DNA of 37,643 nt from a virus: IMG/VR virus record IMGVR_UViG_3300047629_000010, positions 1 to 37,643 of that record, one strand, 5' to 3'. The translations under genes were made by a program, and so were the position numbers. Within the stretch, counting starts at the first letter, position 1, and every line of letters starts with the position of its first letter. This document shows, piece after piece, positions 28,360 through 37,401 of this stretch. The notes under the pieces were generated by a model. It was not told the origin of the DNA. It made no database searches and was given only the letters and a program-made list of their open reading frames with translations.

Positions 28360-30854
28360 TGACGATGACGCTCAACAATTTGGGCCTGTTCACTTACGCC
28401 AACTCGCTCAGTCAGGTTCCCCCGGGCGCGATGCTCGCGGCCTTGAACGTCGTGATCGACAAGCCGGGGATTGCAGAGACTCGTCGAGGGATGGATCAGT
28501 TCGGCACCCTGCTTTCCACGCCCATCTACAAGATGTTCGCGTTCCAGAATCGTCTGCTCGCGCACCATTCCAACTCTCTGGCCTATGACTCCGATGGAAA
28601 CGGGACGTGGGTTGATTACGCGGGAACGTTCGTCGCTCCGACGGGCGAAAGGATGAGATCGACGCAGGCGAACAAGAATTTCTACTTCACCACGAACAAC
28701 GGCGTCTACAAGATCGACACGCTGACGAACAACCCCTATCCGGCGGGAGGGATCGCCGCTTTGGACGTGACCGCTTCCGCGACGGGATCTTCTGGATTTC
28801 TGAACGACACGTCCCAGTGCGCTTACCGGATCACATGGGTCTACACGGACGCGGAAAACAATCTGATCGAAGGCGCGCCGTCGATGGCGGCTTCTTTGTC
28901 GAACAACAGCGGTCATGCGGTGAACGCTTCGGTGACATTCACGGTTCCGCAGGGCGTGACGACGGCTTTCTCGTACCGCGTTTACCGGACTCCGCAGACG
29001 GGATCGTTGTCGATTCCTCCCGGAGACACATTCCAGCTTGCGTTCGTGGGCCAGCCGACAGGCGGGCAGATTTCCGCGCTCTCCGTGACGATTACGGACG
29101 TGACGCCGGATTTGCTTCTGGGACTCACGCTTTATACGTCCCCCGGCCAGCAGGGAGAATTCCAGACGAACAACCCGCCTCCCCTCTGTAAAGACCTCTG
29201 TACGTTTCTTGGGATGACGTTTTATTTCAACTGCTCGACGTTGCAGAGCTTCTACACGGCGTTGATTTCCGTCGGTTCACCGAATGGAATTCAGGTGGGA
29301 GATACATTCACGATTGTCCTGAACAACGGAGGAGGGCCGACGCTGACGTACACGGGCGCTTCGTCCAACAACTTCGCTTCTCAGCAGTTCAAGGTGGACA
29401 CCTCGGGAACCGTCGCCACGAACATCGACGCGACCGCGAGAAATCTCGTGGCCGCCATCAACCAAGATCCCACGAATTCCAAGGTCTACGCCTATTACAT
29501 TTCCGGTTTCACCGAGCTTCCCGGCCAGATCGTGTTACAGAATAGGAACCTGTTCGATATCGCGTTCCTGCCGAACTGTTCTCGTACCGGCGTGTTCTCG
29601 AATATCACTGACGGAACCACGCCTTCGACGAACAACACGGTGAAGAATGGCGTCTATGTCTCCAAGGTTTCCCAACCGGAAGCGGTTCCGACCGTGAACT
29701 TGATTTTCGTCGGCTCAGGGGATCAGGATATTTTCCGGGGATACGCGCTTCGGGATGCCGTGATCGTGGAATCTGCCGGAGGTGTGTTCCGGATCACCGG
29801 AACCAGCCCCGATTCTCTCGTGGTCACTCCGTTCGATAACACGGTCATTCAGTTCGGCAACGAAACCGGCGTCCCCCTGAACAACTCCGTTTATTCCTTC
29901 ACGTCTCAGGGCATTGTCTCCATCACGGAAAGCGGGTCCCAGATCATGTCCAGAAACATCGAAGGCGATTTGCTCCAACTCTCGACGCCCCAACTTTATC
30001 CGTCGTTCAAGTCTATCGCGTTCGGCGTTTCTTACGAATCCGACCGGAAATACATCCTTGCCTTGGCTTCGGGAACGAGCGACACGGTTTCTACCCTTCA
30101 GTTCGTCTACAACTGGATCACGCAGGCTTTCTCGACGTGGGACTTCTCCATCACGGCGGGCATCGTGAATCCCGCGACGAACCTTCTCTACTTCGCAGGA
30201 GACGATGGGCAGGTTCTTCAAGAGCGCAAGACCTATACCTTGACTGATTACGTGGACCGCCACTGGTCCGTGGCGATTCTCAGCAATGCGGGCCTCGTCA
30301 TCACGCTCGATTCCGTGGCTCACGCGCAGGTGGGATACTTTCTGGCGCAGGGTGTGGGTTCGGGATCGGTCCAGCTTTCCTCGGAGATCACCGCCGTCGA
30401 TACCGTCGCCAAGACCGTGACCGTGACGGACCTTCTCAACTGGACCGACGACACCGCAGGCATTTACCAGCCGATTGACTCCCAGATCACCTACTGCCCC
30501 CTGACTTGTGGATACCCGAACTTCATCAAGCGGTTCCAGCCCGTCATCCAGTTCATTTTCTCAGAATCGACTTTCGAGGAAGCGACAGTTTCGTTTACGA
30601 CCGATTTCTACACGACCGCCGAGAGCGTGACGCTTTCCCCGAACCTCTCTGGAGGATGGGGGACGTTCCCGTGGGGGACTCTGCCGTGGGGTGTCGCGGG
30701 GACGCCGCTTCAACTCATTCCGACGTATTTGACCAAAAACACCACGCTCGGACACTGGCTGAATATCTCGGTGGAGCTTCGGCAGGCGTTCCAGAATTTA
30801 TCGTTAAATGGGTGCAGTGGCTACTTCGACATTATTGCAGAACGGAGCCGATAA
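28356..30854 (+). CDS. Tail nozzle / stabilisation-like structural protein
   Basis: An 832-residue, almost entirely beta protein with overlapping ATGA start. The N-terminal text (LNNLGLFTYANSLSQVPPGAMLAALNVVIDKPG, with GxxxTRRG) is the phage stabilisation / nozzle pattern: 'gain of ALNV..D.PG..ETR'. Several beta-propeller-like repeats follow (LLAHHSNSLAYDSDG, NFYFTTNNGVYKIDT, YILALASGTSD). In podoviruses such proteins close the DNA channel below the adaptor. It is the largest gene in the window. An HNH gene follows one base after its stop. Confidence 0.75.
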   Translation: MMTMTLNNLGLFTYANSLSQVPPGAMLAALNVVIDKPGIAETRRGMDQFGTLLSTPIYKMFAFQNRLLAHHSNSLAYDSDGNGTWVDYAGTFVAPTGERMRSTQANKNFYFTTNNGVYKIDTLTNNPYPAGGIAALDVTASATGSSGFLNDTSQCAYRITWVYTDAENNLIEGAPSMAASLSNNSGHAVNASVTFTVPQGVTTAFSYRVYRTPQTGSLSIPPGDTFQLAFVGQPTGGQISALSVTITDVTPDLLLGLTLYTSPGQQGEFQTNNPPPLCKDLCTFLGMTFYFNCSTLQSFYTALISVGSPNGIQVGDTFTIVLNNGGGPTLTYTGASSNNFASQQFKVDTSGTVATNIDATARNLVAAINQDPTNSKVYAYYISGFTELPGQIVLQNRNLFDIAFLPNCSRTGVFSNITDGTTPSTNNTVKNGVYVSKVSQPEAVPTVNLIFVGSGDQDIFRGYALRDAVIVESAGGVFRITGTSPDSLVVTPFDNTVIQFGNETGVPLNNSVYSFTSQGIVSITESGSQIMSRNIEGDLLQLSTPQLYPSFKSIAFGVSYESDRKYILALASGTSDTVSTLQFVYNWITQAFSTWDFSITAGIVNPATNLLYFAGDDGQVLQERKTYTLTDYVDRHWSVAILSNAGLVITLDSVAHAQVGYFLAQGVGSGSVQLSSEITAVDTVAKTVTVTDLLNWTDDTAGIYQPIDSQITYCPLTCGYPNFIKRFQPVIQFIFSESTFEEATVSFTTDFYTTAESVTLSPNLSGGWGTFPWGTLPWGVAGTPLQLIPTYLTKNTTLGHWLNISVELRQAFQNLSLNGCSGYFDIIAERSR

Positions 30855-30855
30855 A

Positions 30856-31317
30856 ATGCCCTTCAAAGACCCCATTAAGAGACGAGAATATCACAGAGAA
30901 GCGACCCGACGTTTTCGAGAGAAGAACCCCGAACGTGCCAGAGAATTGGGCCGTATCAGCGACCGGAAGCGCTATCACAAGAGGCGCGCGGCGCAAAAAA
31001 TCTATCAACTTGAATGGCAACGGAAAAACAGGATAAAAAATCGTCTTTATAGCGTGAAATGGTTGTATGGCCTGACGCCAGTTGAATATGACCGTCTCTA
31101 TCAGGTTCAACAGGGTGCGTGTGCAATTTGCCATCGACATCAAACAGATATCAAAAGAACACTTCAAGTCGATCATTGCCACAAAACTGGACGGGTTCGG
31201 GGCCTTCTTTGTCTCCAATGTAATCTGTACGTGGGAGCTTTTGAGCGCGGCCAAAACCTGACCGTCGCCGTTCTCGTTGATCAGATCAAAAAATATCTGG
31301 ATGGACCGAATGGGTAG
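30856..31317 (+). CDS. Free-standing HNH / endonuclease VII-like homing endonuclease
   Basis: A 153-residue protein. Basic N-terminal helices (KRREYHREATRRFREKNPERA) are followed at about residues 70 to 140 by YGLTPVEYDRLYQVQQGACAIC, LQVDHCHKTGRVRGLLCLQCN. This is the recombination endonuclease VII fold: four zinc cysteines and a DHCH catalytic core. The flanking genes are both complete, so it is not in an intron. ATG 30856 is chosen because an in-frame ATG at 30808 lies deep in the nozzle gene. The end overlaps the downstream tail gene. Confidence 0.85.
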   Translation: MPFKDPIKRREYHREATRRFREKNPERARELGRISDRKRYHKRRAAQKIYQLEWQRKNRIKNRLYSVKWLYGLTPVEYDRLYQVQQGACAICHRHQTDIKRTLQVDHCHKTGRVRGLLCLQCNLYVGAFERGQNLTVAVLVDQIKKYLDGPNG

Positions 31318-31723
31318 CCTTCCTACCGTCCACCGATTCTACAGCGAGGATTACAAGACCGCGCCCCAGTGGTTCCAAGAGCAATTCTTAAAGACGCTCA
31401 ACCTCTACACCGACCCGATTTACAACATTCTCAATGCCGGTGTGGACGTGAGAACGAACACGAGCGAGGAGCTTTACTCATTCACGATCTCCAATGCGTC
31501 GGCAACCCCGGCGAACAACGCGCTCACCTTCACGCCTCAAAAGTTCGTGGGAAAGCCGAATGGAATCATCATCGGTCAGTGTTTGGCGAACACGCCGACG
31601 GTGACACCGATTGGCGCTCCGGTGACTTTGGATTGGGTTTTCATCGGTTCTCAGGTGAAAATAATTGCTGTCTATGGTCTTTCAGCAGGAATCTCATACA
31701 ATTTCTTGGTTCGCATCTTTTAA
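31301..31723 (+). CDS. Small structural protein after the HNH gene
   Basis: A 140-residue protein. Starts at 31301 or 31310 are both possible and both lie inside the end of the HNH gene; neither has a Shine-Dalgarno. The protein has a helical N-terminus (YKTAPQWFQEQFLKTLNLYTDPIY) and a beta-rich C-terminus (GIIIGQCLANTPTVTPIGAP, WVFIGSQVKIIAVYGL). It probably belongs to the tail. The endonuclease insertion seems to have replaced its original ribosome-binding region. Confidence 0.65.
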   Translation: MDRMGSLPTVHRFYSEDYKTAPQWFQEQFLKTLNLYTDPIYNILNAGVDVRTNTSEELYSFTISNASATPANNALTFTPQKFVGKPNGIIIGQCLANTPTVTPIGAPVTLDWVFIGSQVKIIAVYGLSAGISYNFLVRIF

Positions 31724-31732
31724 GGGGGACTC

Positions 31733-33112
31733 ATGGCGTTCGTCATTGATGAAGGACAACAGCAGGGCGCACAGGGGCAGGCCGGATCAGCCGGACCGAT
31801 GGCCCAGCAAGCCCCCATGACCACGAGCGCCCCGGGAGCCGGTCCCGGGAAAGGCACCGGAACGCCCGGGGGAACCTCTGTCGCCCAGCAACAGCCCTTC
31901 ACGAATCTTCAAGCCTATCTGACGGCCAACGCGCCCCAGATCAACAATCAGGGCCAGCAGGTGGCAAACCAGCTTTCTACGCAGTACGGACAGGCCACGG
32001 GAGCCGTGGATCAGGCCGCCCAGAACGTTCAGGGACAGGTCACATCCGGAACCACCGCCCCAGATCAGGCTCTGGTCAATCAGGCCGCCCAGAATCCCAC
32101 TCAGTTCGTCACCGACCCGAACAACGTGGCCGCGTTCCAGAAACAGCTTGCGGGCGGTTATTCCGGCCCCGCGAACATGGAAGGCACGACCCAGTACGGA
32201 ACAGCGGCCAAAGCGGTTCAGGATGCCGTGACGCAGGCGAATCAGGTGGGAACGACCTCTGGGCTGGAAAACTACGTCCGGGGCACGGAAACGAATCCCA
32301 CGCAGGGCGAAAGTATGCTGGACACGGTTCTCCTCCAAGGCAATCCCAATGCGATGCAGACCGTCCAGAACGCTGCCCAGCCGTTTGCGGGCCTGAACGA
32401 CTATCTGGGACAGGCGACCACGAAAACGGACGCTCAGATCCAAAAGGCGATAAACGACGCCCAGACGCAAGCGCAGGCGGTTCAGGCGCAGTTTACGGGG
32501 GCCGGGGGAGTTGTGCCTGCTTGGGAACAGGGGATTCAGGCCAACGTCACCGCGCAACAGGCCCAAGCCCAACAACAGGCCGCGCTCGACAAGCAGGTTT
32601 TGACCTCTCAGGGGATTCCGGCGGGGACCACACCCGCCCAGATGAATCAGATCGCCGCCGACTTCGGAATGAGCCTGCCGGACCTCCAAGCCTATCTGAC
32701 GAAGGTCAGTGCGGCAGAGGCGGGGTATACACCCCCAACGCCCGGCACCTCTTCCACCGGTTCGCCAGTCCATGTGGTCCCGAATCCGACCCTTTCCCCG
32801 GTTCCCGGCATGGCCCCTGTAGATCTGACGCAGTTCGCCACGTTTCAGACGCCGCAATATGCCATCAATCCCGGGAACGTGGCCACGTCTCAGGACTACG
32901 CGGAACAGCAGGCGTTGACTCAGCTTCTCGGGAATTCCCCGGGCTTTCTGAACCCCGCGAACGCTTCGCAGGCGGGGACGGCTTCAACCGACCTGCTGAA
33001 GTTCAGCACACCGCCGGAAGTTCAGGCGCAGATTGACCAGATTCTAAGGCAGATCGCCTTGCAGAAAGCACAGGCCAGCCCGCCCCCGAGCGGTGTTCTC
33101 GGAATTTCTTAA
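31733..33112 (+). CDS. Gln/Ala-rich internal virion (ejection) protein 1
   Basis: A 459-residue protein with GGGGGA before the ATG. It is very rich in Gln, Ala, Asn and Thr with few cysteines, mainly low-complexity helical sequence (GQQVANQLSTQYGQATGAVDQAAQNVQ, QAQAVQAQFTG). Together with the next three genes it occupies the position of podovirus ejection proteins, between tail genes and lysis genes. No motif proves the role. Confidence 0.6.
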   Translation: MAFVIDEGQQQGAQGQAGSAGPMAQQAPMTTSAPGAGPGKGTGTPGGTSVAQQQPFTNLQAYLTANAPQINNQGQQVANQLSTQYGQATGAVDQAAQNVQGQVTSGTTAPDQALVNQAAQNPTQFVTDPNNVAAFQKQLAGGYSGPANMEGTTQYGTAAKAVQDAVTQANQVGTTSGLENYVRGTETNPTQGESMLDTVLLQGNPNAMQTVQNAAQPFAGLNDYLGQATTKTDAQIQKAINDAQTQAQAVQAQFTGAGGVVPAWEQGIQANVTAQQAQAQQQAALDKQVLTSQGIPAGTTPAQMNQIAADFGMSLPDLQAYLTKVSAAEAGYTPPTPGTSSTGSPVHVVPNPTLSPVPGMAPVDLTQFATFQTPQYAINPGNVATSQDYAEQQALTQLLGNSPGFLNPANASQAGTASTDLLKFSTPPEVQAQIDQILRQIALQKAQASPPPSGVLGIS

Positions 33113-33123
33113 AGGAGCCAACC

Positions 33124-34374
33124 ATGGGATTGCTCGATATTTTGACGGGTGGGGAGAACAACAAGGCCGCAGACGCACTGAAACACGCGGAGGAAGTGAT
33201 CTCCGGGGTTGCGACTCCGACGCAGGCCCAACTCACCCTTCCCCAGCTTCAACAGTACGTCAACGCGGGATTGATGACCCCCGCGCAGGCGACCGCCGCG
33301 CTTCAAGGCTCGAACGCTTTCAACAACGTCAACGTGGACCCCTCCTCGATGGAAGCGGAACAGCACGCGCTCTCTCAGTTGCAGGGCATCGCCGACAAGG
33401 GCGGGATGGACGCCCAGAGCCAAGCCGCCCTTTCTCAGGCTTTGAATCAGGTCCAGACGCAGGAACATGGCGCGCAGGGGGCCATTCTGGATCAGATGGC
33501 GCAGAGAGGTATCCCGACTTCCCTGATGGGGACCGCTTCGGCCCTCGCCAATGCCGGGAATGAGAGTCAGAGCGCGAACCTTTCCGCCACTCAAGCCGCC
33601 GGGGACGCGGAACAGAGAGCGTTGCAGGCTTTGGAGCAATCCGGCCAGCTTGGGGGTCAGATTCACGGCCAGCAGTATCAGGAAGCCGCGAACAAAGCCG
33701 CCGCGCAGAACGCCATCAACCAATGGAACGCCCAGACGCAGACGGGGGTAAACGTTGGAAACGCCGGACTCGCCCAGCAAGCCAACGCCTACAACGCCCA
33801 GAACGCGCAGGACGTGGCCAACGCGAACACCGGAACCTCGAACGCTCGGACGCAGTACAACGCCCAAGTGCCAGAAACCGTGTTCCAGAACAACCTCGGG
33901 AAAGCCAATGCTATCGCCGGGGTCAACCAACAGCAGGCGAATCAGGCCACGAATGCGGGCAAGCAAAATGCGGGGCTTATCAGCGGGCTTATCGGCACCG
34001 GGGCGACTCTCATGGCTCCTCAGCTTGCGCCGGTCATGGCGGCGAGTCAGGCCGGAACCGGTTATCAGAACGGACCTCCCGCCAGCGCGAATACCCAGCA
34101 GTACGCGCCCGCAGGATACGATCACGGCGGAAAGATTCCCGGGCATCCAATGGTTCCCGGCGATTCTCCGAAGAATGACTTCGTACACGCGATGCTCAGT
34201 CCGGGCGAAGTGGTTTTGCCTCGTTCCGTCGCGTCGAATCCTTCCGGTGCCAAGGATTTCGTACAGCATTTGATGAGCCAGAGACGGCCCGCGCCGAGAG
34301 GCGTTCACCCTGATGACATCCATGCCGTCATGGAAGCCCTGACCCGGCGACGGGCAGGACAGGAGGCCGCGTAA
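33124..34374 (+). CDS. Gln/Ala-rich internal virion (ejection) protein 2
   Basis: A 416-residue protein with AAGGAGCC before the ATG. It is long Ala/Gln/Asn helical sequence (residues 1 to about 280). After that comes a motif common in phage internal and tape-measure-like proteins: HGGKIPGHPMVPGDSPKND, then VHAMLSPGEVVLPRSVA. The C-terminus is basic. The stop overlaps the next ATG (TAATG). The 'LSPGEVVLP' segment is the best support for an internal virion role. Confidence 0.7.
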   Translation: MGLLDILTGGENNKAADALKHAEEVISGVATPTQAQLTLPQLQQYVNAGLMTPAQATAALQGSNAFNNVNVDPSSMEAEQHALSQLQGIADKGGMDAQSQAALSQALNQVQTQEHGAQGAILDQMAQRGIPTSLMGTASALANAGNESQSANLSATQAAGDAEQRALQALEQSGQLGGQIHGQQYQEAANKAAAQNAINQWNAQTQTGVNVGNAGLAQQANAYNAQNAQDVANANTGTSNARTQYNAQVPETVFQNNLGKANAIAGVNQQQANQATNAGKQNAGLISGLIGTGATLMAPQLAPVMAASQAGTGYQNGPPASANTQQYAPAGYDHGGKIPGHPMVPGDSPKNDFVHAMLSPGEVVLPRSVASNPSGAKDFVQHLMSQRRPAPRGVHPDDIHAVMEALTRRRAGQEAA

Positions 34375-35294
34375 TGGCTATCAACGACGATCAGGACGAA
34401 CAGGTCAAGAAGCTGATTGCGGGTCAGATGGGGCCAGAAAGTTCCACGACCGACAATTCCACCGCCGACTCTGACGCGGAATTGGCCGACAAGGTAGCCG
34501 ACTCTCACCCCGGCCACACCCCGGCCAGCATTGACCAATGGGTACAGGGCCAAGAGAAGCAGGTGGATCAGTACGGCCCGGAACAAGAAAAAGCCGTGAT
34601 TAACAATATCATTCAGAATCGGAACTCTTTTCAGGGTAGGGCCGCCAATGCAGGGGCGGGTCTCGCGGACTCCATCATGCAGGGCGTGGCCCAGCAGGGA
34701 TCAGGGCATTTCCAAGAAGCCTTGAACCAGCGGCAGAACCAGACCGAGCAACTGGCGGCCAATGCGGTTCCTCAATTGGCATCTCTGAATAAGTCGAACA
34801 TGGGTGAGAAGCAGGCGCTTGAAGGCATAACCTCCGGTTCACCTTTGGGGGCCAGCAAAGCCGCCGCCCTGAAACCCATCCTTCAACAGCTCTACCCGGG
34901 CAAAACAGACGCGGAATACGCGGCCATGCTTCAAAACCCGGAAGCGACGGCGGCGAATCTGGGGATTCCCGCTTCGGTGCTGGAATCCAAGGCGAAATTG
35001 GCCGAAACGCATCTGGAAAACGAACTCCGCAGAGACACCCTCGGGGCCACGATCCAGAACAACGCCGCCGAACGCGAACAGGCGAGAAATGTTCTGGCCC
35101 AGACGACCAAGCAGGAAGAGACGAAAAATGAGCTTGAGCATCCCGTGATGATGGAGCTTAAAAAGCTGTTCGGGGCCAGCGAATCCGCTACGCCGGATGG
35201 TCGGGTGACGGTCATTTCTCCTGACGGTAAAACGGGTCACATTCCAGCTTCTCAACTGAAAGACGCCTTGGCCAAGGGGTACAAACAACCATGA
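34374..35294 (+). CDS. Internal virion (ejection) protein 3
   Basis: A 306-residue protein whose ATG shares a base with the previous stop. It is acidic at the N-terminus, then helical with many Ala, Gln and Lys (EKQVDQYGPEQEKAVINNII, ETHLENELRRDTLGATIQNN). The C-terminus is a short beta segment (DGRVTVISPDGKTGHIPASQL), a pattern seen at the end of some phage structural proteins. Position and composition suggest an ejected core protein. Confidence 0.6.
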   Translation: MAINDDQDEQVKKLIAGQMGPESSTTDNSTADSDAELADKVADSHPGHTPASIDQWVQGQEKQVDQYGPEQEKAVINNIIQNRNSFQGRAANAGAGLADSIMQGVAQQGSGHFQEALNQRQNQTEQLAANAVPQLASLNKSNMGEKQALEGITSGSPLGASKAAALKPILQQLYPGKTDAEYAAMLQNPEATAANLGIPASVLESKAKLAETHLENELRRDTLGATIQNNAAEREQARNVLAQTTKQEETKNELEHPVMMELKKLFGASESATPDGRVTVISPDGKTGHIPASQLKDALAKGYKQP

Positions 35295-36712
35295 GCGATG
35301 GGATCGACTTCCAGCCAGCGGGCGGGGACGGGATCGACTTTCAGGCCCAGCCCAGCGCCATAGAATCAGCGGTCCACGGGGTTGTGAACAACGTCCCCGG
35401 TGGCCCTCAGATGGCCTCAGGACTCGATACGCTGGCCGGAAAGATGGGTTTGCAGGTTCCGGGCTTGGCCCCGAACAAACCGACGTATTCCGAGAATCTG
35501 GCGAAGAATAACGCGAACATGGCGGCAGGGAAGGCCGCGCACCCCGTGGCGTATGGGGCGGGAGCCGTGACGGGGGCGCTTGCACCTTTGGCCGTTCCCG
35601 GTGTCGGGGAAGCGATGGAAGCCGCGCCCGTCGCCACGAACGCCGCGATTGGAGGCATCGACGCCATCTCCAACAAGGATTTGACCAAAGACCCAGCAGG
35701 AACCGCGAAAGCCGCGCTGGAAGGCGGTTTGGTCGGCGGGGCCGTCGGAAAGGCGGGGGAAGTGGTTGGGGATGCGGTTCACGGAGCCGCGCAGATGGGG
35801 AAACGCCTCGAAGCCAACGCCACCGCCAACGCGCTCGACCTCGGAACCTATGGCGTCCGGAAGCTGACCAAAGGCGACGAAAACCCCGAAGAAGTCTTGA
35901 ACGCTTTGAACGAGAAAATCAACAAGCTCATTCCTAATTTCATTCAGCTTTCCGATACGTCGGCGTCGAAGTATCAGAAACTCCTCACGGCGAAAGAGAC
36001 GGCAGGGGAGGCCATTGGTCACGTTGTGGACACGACAGCGGAAAAACTTGGCGGGAAGATCCCAGAAGTCGATGAAGCTATTCAGGATTTGAAGGCGGCG
36101 ACCTTGAAATATAACGGGATGACCTCTCAGCGGAACGCCGACGCCCGCGCTGAATTGACCGACCTCTCGACCCGCATGGAAGCCTTGCAGAACGCCGGGA
36201 AACTGGATTTCCGCGCCCTTCAAGACCTCAAAAGCGATTTGGGGCAGGCGTACCACAATCCGAACCTTCAAAATCACGGGATCGACCAAGCCTATGGAAT
36301 TCTGAGCGACACGATGGACAAGATTCTCGACCGAACGACCATTGAAACGCCATCGCTCAAGGGAGATTTCGACAAGGCCAAGGAAGTCTACAAGCTCACC
36401 TCTACTTTGATGCCCGCCATGAAGCGGGGAACGGCGCGAGAGGTTGCGGGTGTCGGAGGTGGGTTGACCTCCGCTGGCTTGGGCGTGGCGGCCATGCTCG
36501 GTCATCCAGCCGCCGCAGGAATCGGCTACGCGGGCAAAACCGCCGCGAAGCTGGCCGCGCCTGATTTGGCCCCGAACCTCGCGTACAGGACGATTCAGGC
36601 GGCGAGGAATCTGCCGTCGCTTCCCGCAGGAACCGGACAGGCTTTGCCGCAGGAAATCAACGACCTCGTAAATTCTTGGATCGCCAACCACCGGAAAGGA
36701 GAACAGCCATGA
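35291..36712 (+). CDS. Internal virion (ejection) protein 4
   Basis: A 473-residue protein overlapping the previous stop (ATGA). The N-terminus contains two near repeats of GDGIDFQ. An Ala/Gly-rich region with hydrophobic stretches (AYGAGAVTGALAPLAVPGVG, about 85 to 105, and GGLTSAGLGVAAMLGHPAAA, about 390 to 410) surrounds a long helical middle (200 to 370). Amphipathic or hydrophobic helices of this type are expected in proteins that cross the host envelope during genome injection. No catalytic motif was seen. Confidence 0.62.
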   Translation: MSDGIDFQPAGGDGIDFQAQPSAIESAVHGVVNNVPGGPQMASGLDTLAGKMGLQVPGLAPNKPTYSENLAKNNANMAAGKAAHPVAYGAGAVTGALAPLAVPGVGEAMEAAPVATNAAIGGIDAISNKDLTKDPAGTAKAALEGGLVGGAVGKAGEVVGDAVHGAAQMGKRLEANATANALDLGTYGVRKLTKGDENPEEVLNALNEKINKLIPNFIQLSDTSASKYQKLLTAKETAGEAIGHVVDTTAEKLGGKIPEVDEAIQDLKAATLKYNGMTSQRNADARAELTDLSTRMEALQNAGKLDFRALQDLKSDLGQAYHNPNLQNHGIDQAYGILSDTMDKILDRTTIETPSLKGDFDKAKEVYKLTSTLMPAMKRGTAREVAGVGGGLTSAGLGVAAMLGHPAAAGIGYAGKTAAKLAAPDLAPNLAYRTIQAARNLPSLPAGTGQALPQEINDLVNSWIANHRKGEQP

Positions 36713-37401
36713 GCAACCACGTAACCCAGAACGCAGACGGAAGCGTGACGATTTCCACGGATGGGGCGGCGACGATCACGGTCAACTCGGTTGCGCCCGC
36801 GCCGGTTCCGACTCCTACACCGGCGCCTACACCGACGCCGGTCCCGACTCCAACCCCCGCGCCTCAGCCCGGAGGGACCACCGTCGTTCTACAGAACATG
36901 ACCGAAGTGAACCCGGGTCACTACCGCTCGAACAATCTGGGCGTGGACCAGAAATGTTACGTCCAGCTTCGACTCGCCAGCGCACCCCAGAAATTGGCGC
37001 GCCTCACCTGCCGCCGTCTGACCAACGTGATCCCCGATGGAAAGCTGAACCTGAAAACCATGAGAGCGTGGCCGGAATCCGGATACCCCGATGACTACGT
37101 TGCCCGGGGAATCAACGAAGGAGCCGAGAAGTTCACCACCGAGAACCCGACGGCCAGCGGCTATTTCTCTATCCCTTGGAAAAATGGCGTCTGGATGAAC
37201 GAAGTCTACGAGTTTGACTACGCGAACAAGAAAGTCACGATCACGATTGACGGGATGGTCTGGACTCAGGCGTGGAACTTCGGGACGTTGAACCGGACGC
37301 AGTTCGGGGTTCAACTCGTTTGCGCCAATCCGAACTCAGGCGCGGAGCTTCCCATCGGTTCTTACGTCGAGTTTGATTCCCTGAAATTGGAATACGCATG
37401 A
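36709..37401 (+). CDS. Pro/Thr-linker protein with LamG-like C-terminal domain
   Basis: A 230-residue protein with AAAGGAGA before the ATG. Residues 1 to 27 form a beta segment (NADGSVTISTDGAATITVNS). A Pro-Thr-Pro-Ala linker covers about 30 to 58. Residues 60 to 230 form a jelly-roll-like domain (VYEFDYANKKVTITIDGMVW, SYVEFDSLKLEYA) resembling concanavalin-type lectin folds, without the textbook ending. No signal peptide is visible. It lies between ejection and lysis genes and could be a virion-surface glycan binder. Its stop overlaps the next ATG. Confidence 0.65.
   Translation: MSNHVTQNADGSVTISTDGAATITVNSVAPAPVPTPTPAPTPTPVPTPTPAPQPGGTTVVLQNMTEVNPGHYRSNNLGVDQKCYVQLRLASAPQKLARLTCRRLTNVIPDGKLNLKTMRAWPESGYPDDYVARGINEGAEKFTTENPTASGYFSIPWKNGVWMNEVYEFDYANKKVTITIDGMVWTQAWNFGTLNRTQFGVQLVCANPNSGAELPIGSYVEFDSLKLEYA

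Noticed and set aside
30856-31317. A second group I intron around the endonuclease VII-like gene
   Set aside because: Both flanking genes are complete with their own start and stop, and there is no split reading frame to rejoin.
31787-34323. Large minus-strand ORFs opposite the ejection genes
   Set aside because: High GC third positions open the antisense frame. Their composition is Arg/Gly/Leu-rich and shadow-like, while the + strand frames have ribosome-binding sites and overlaps.
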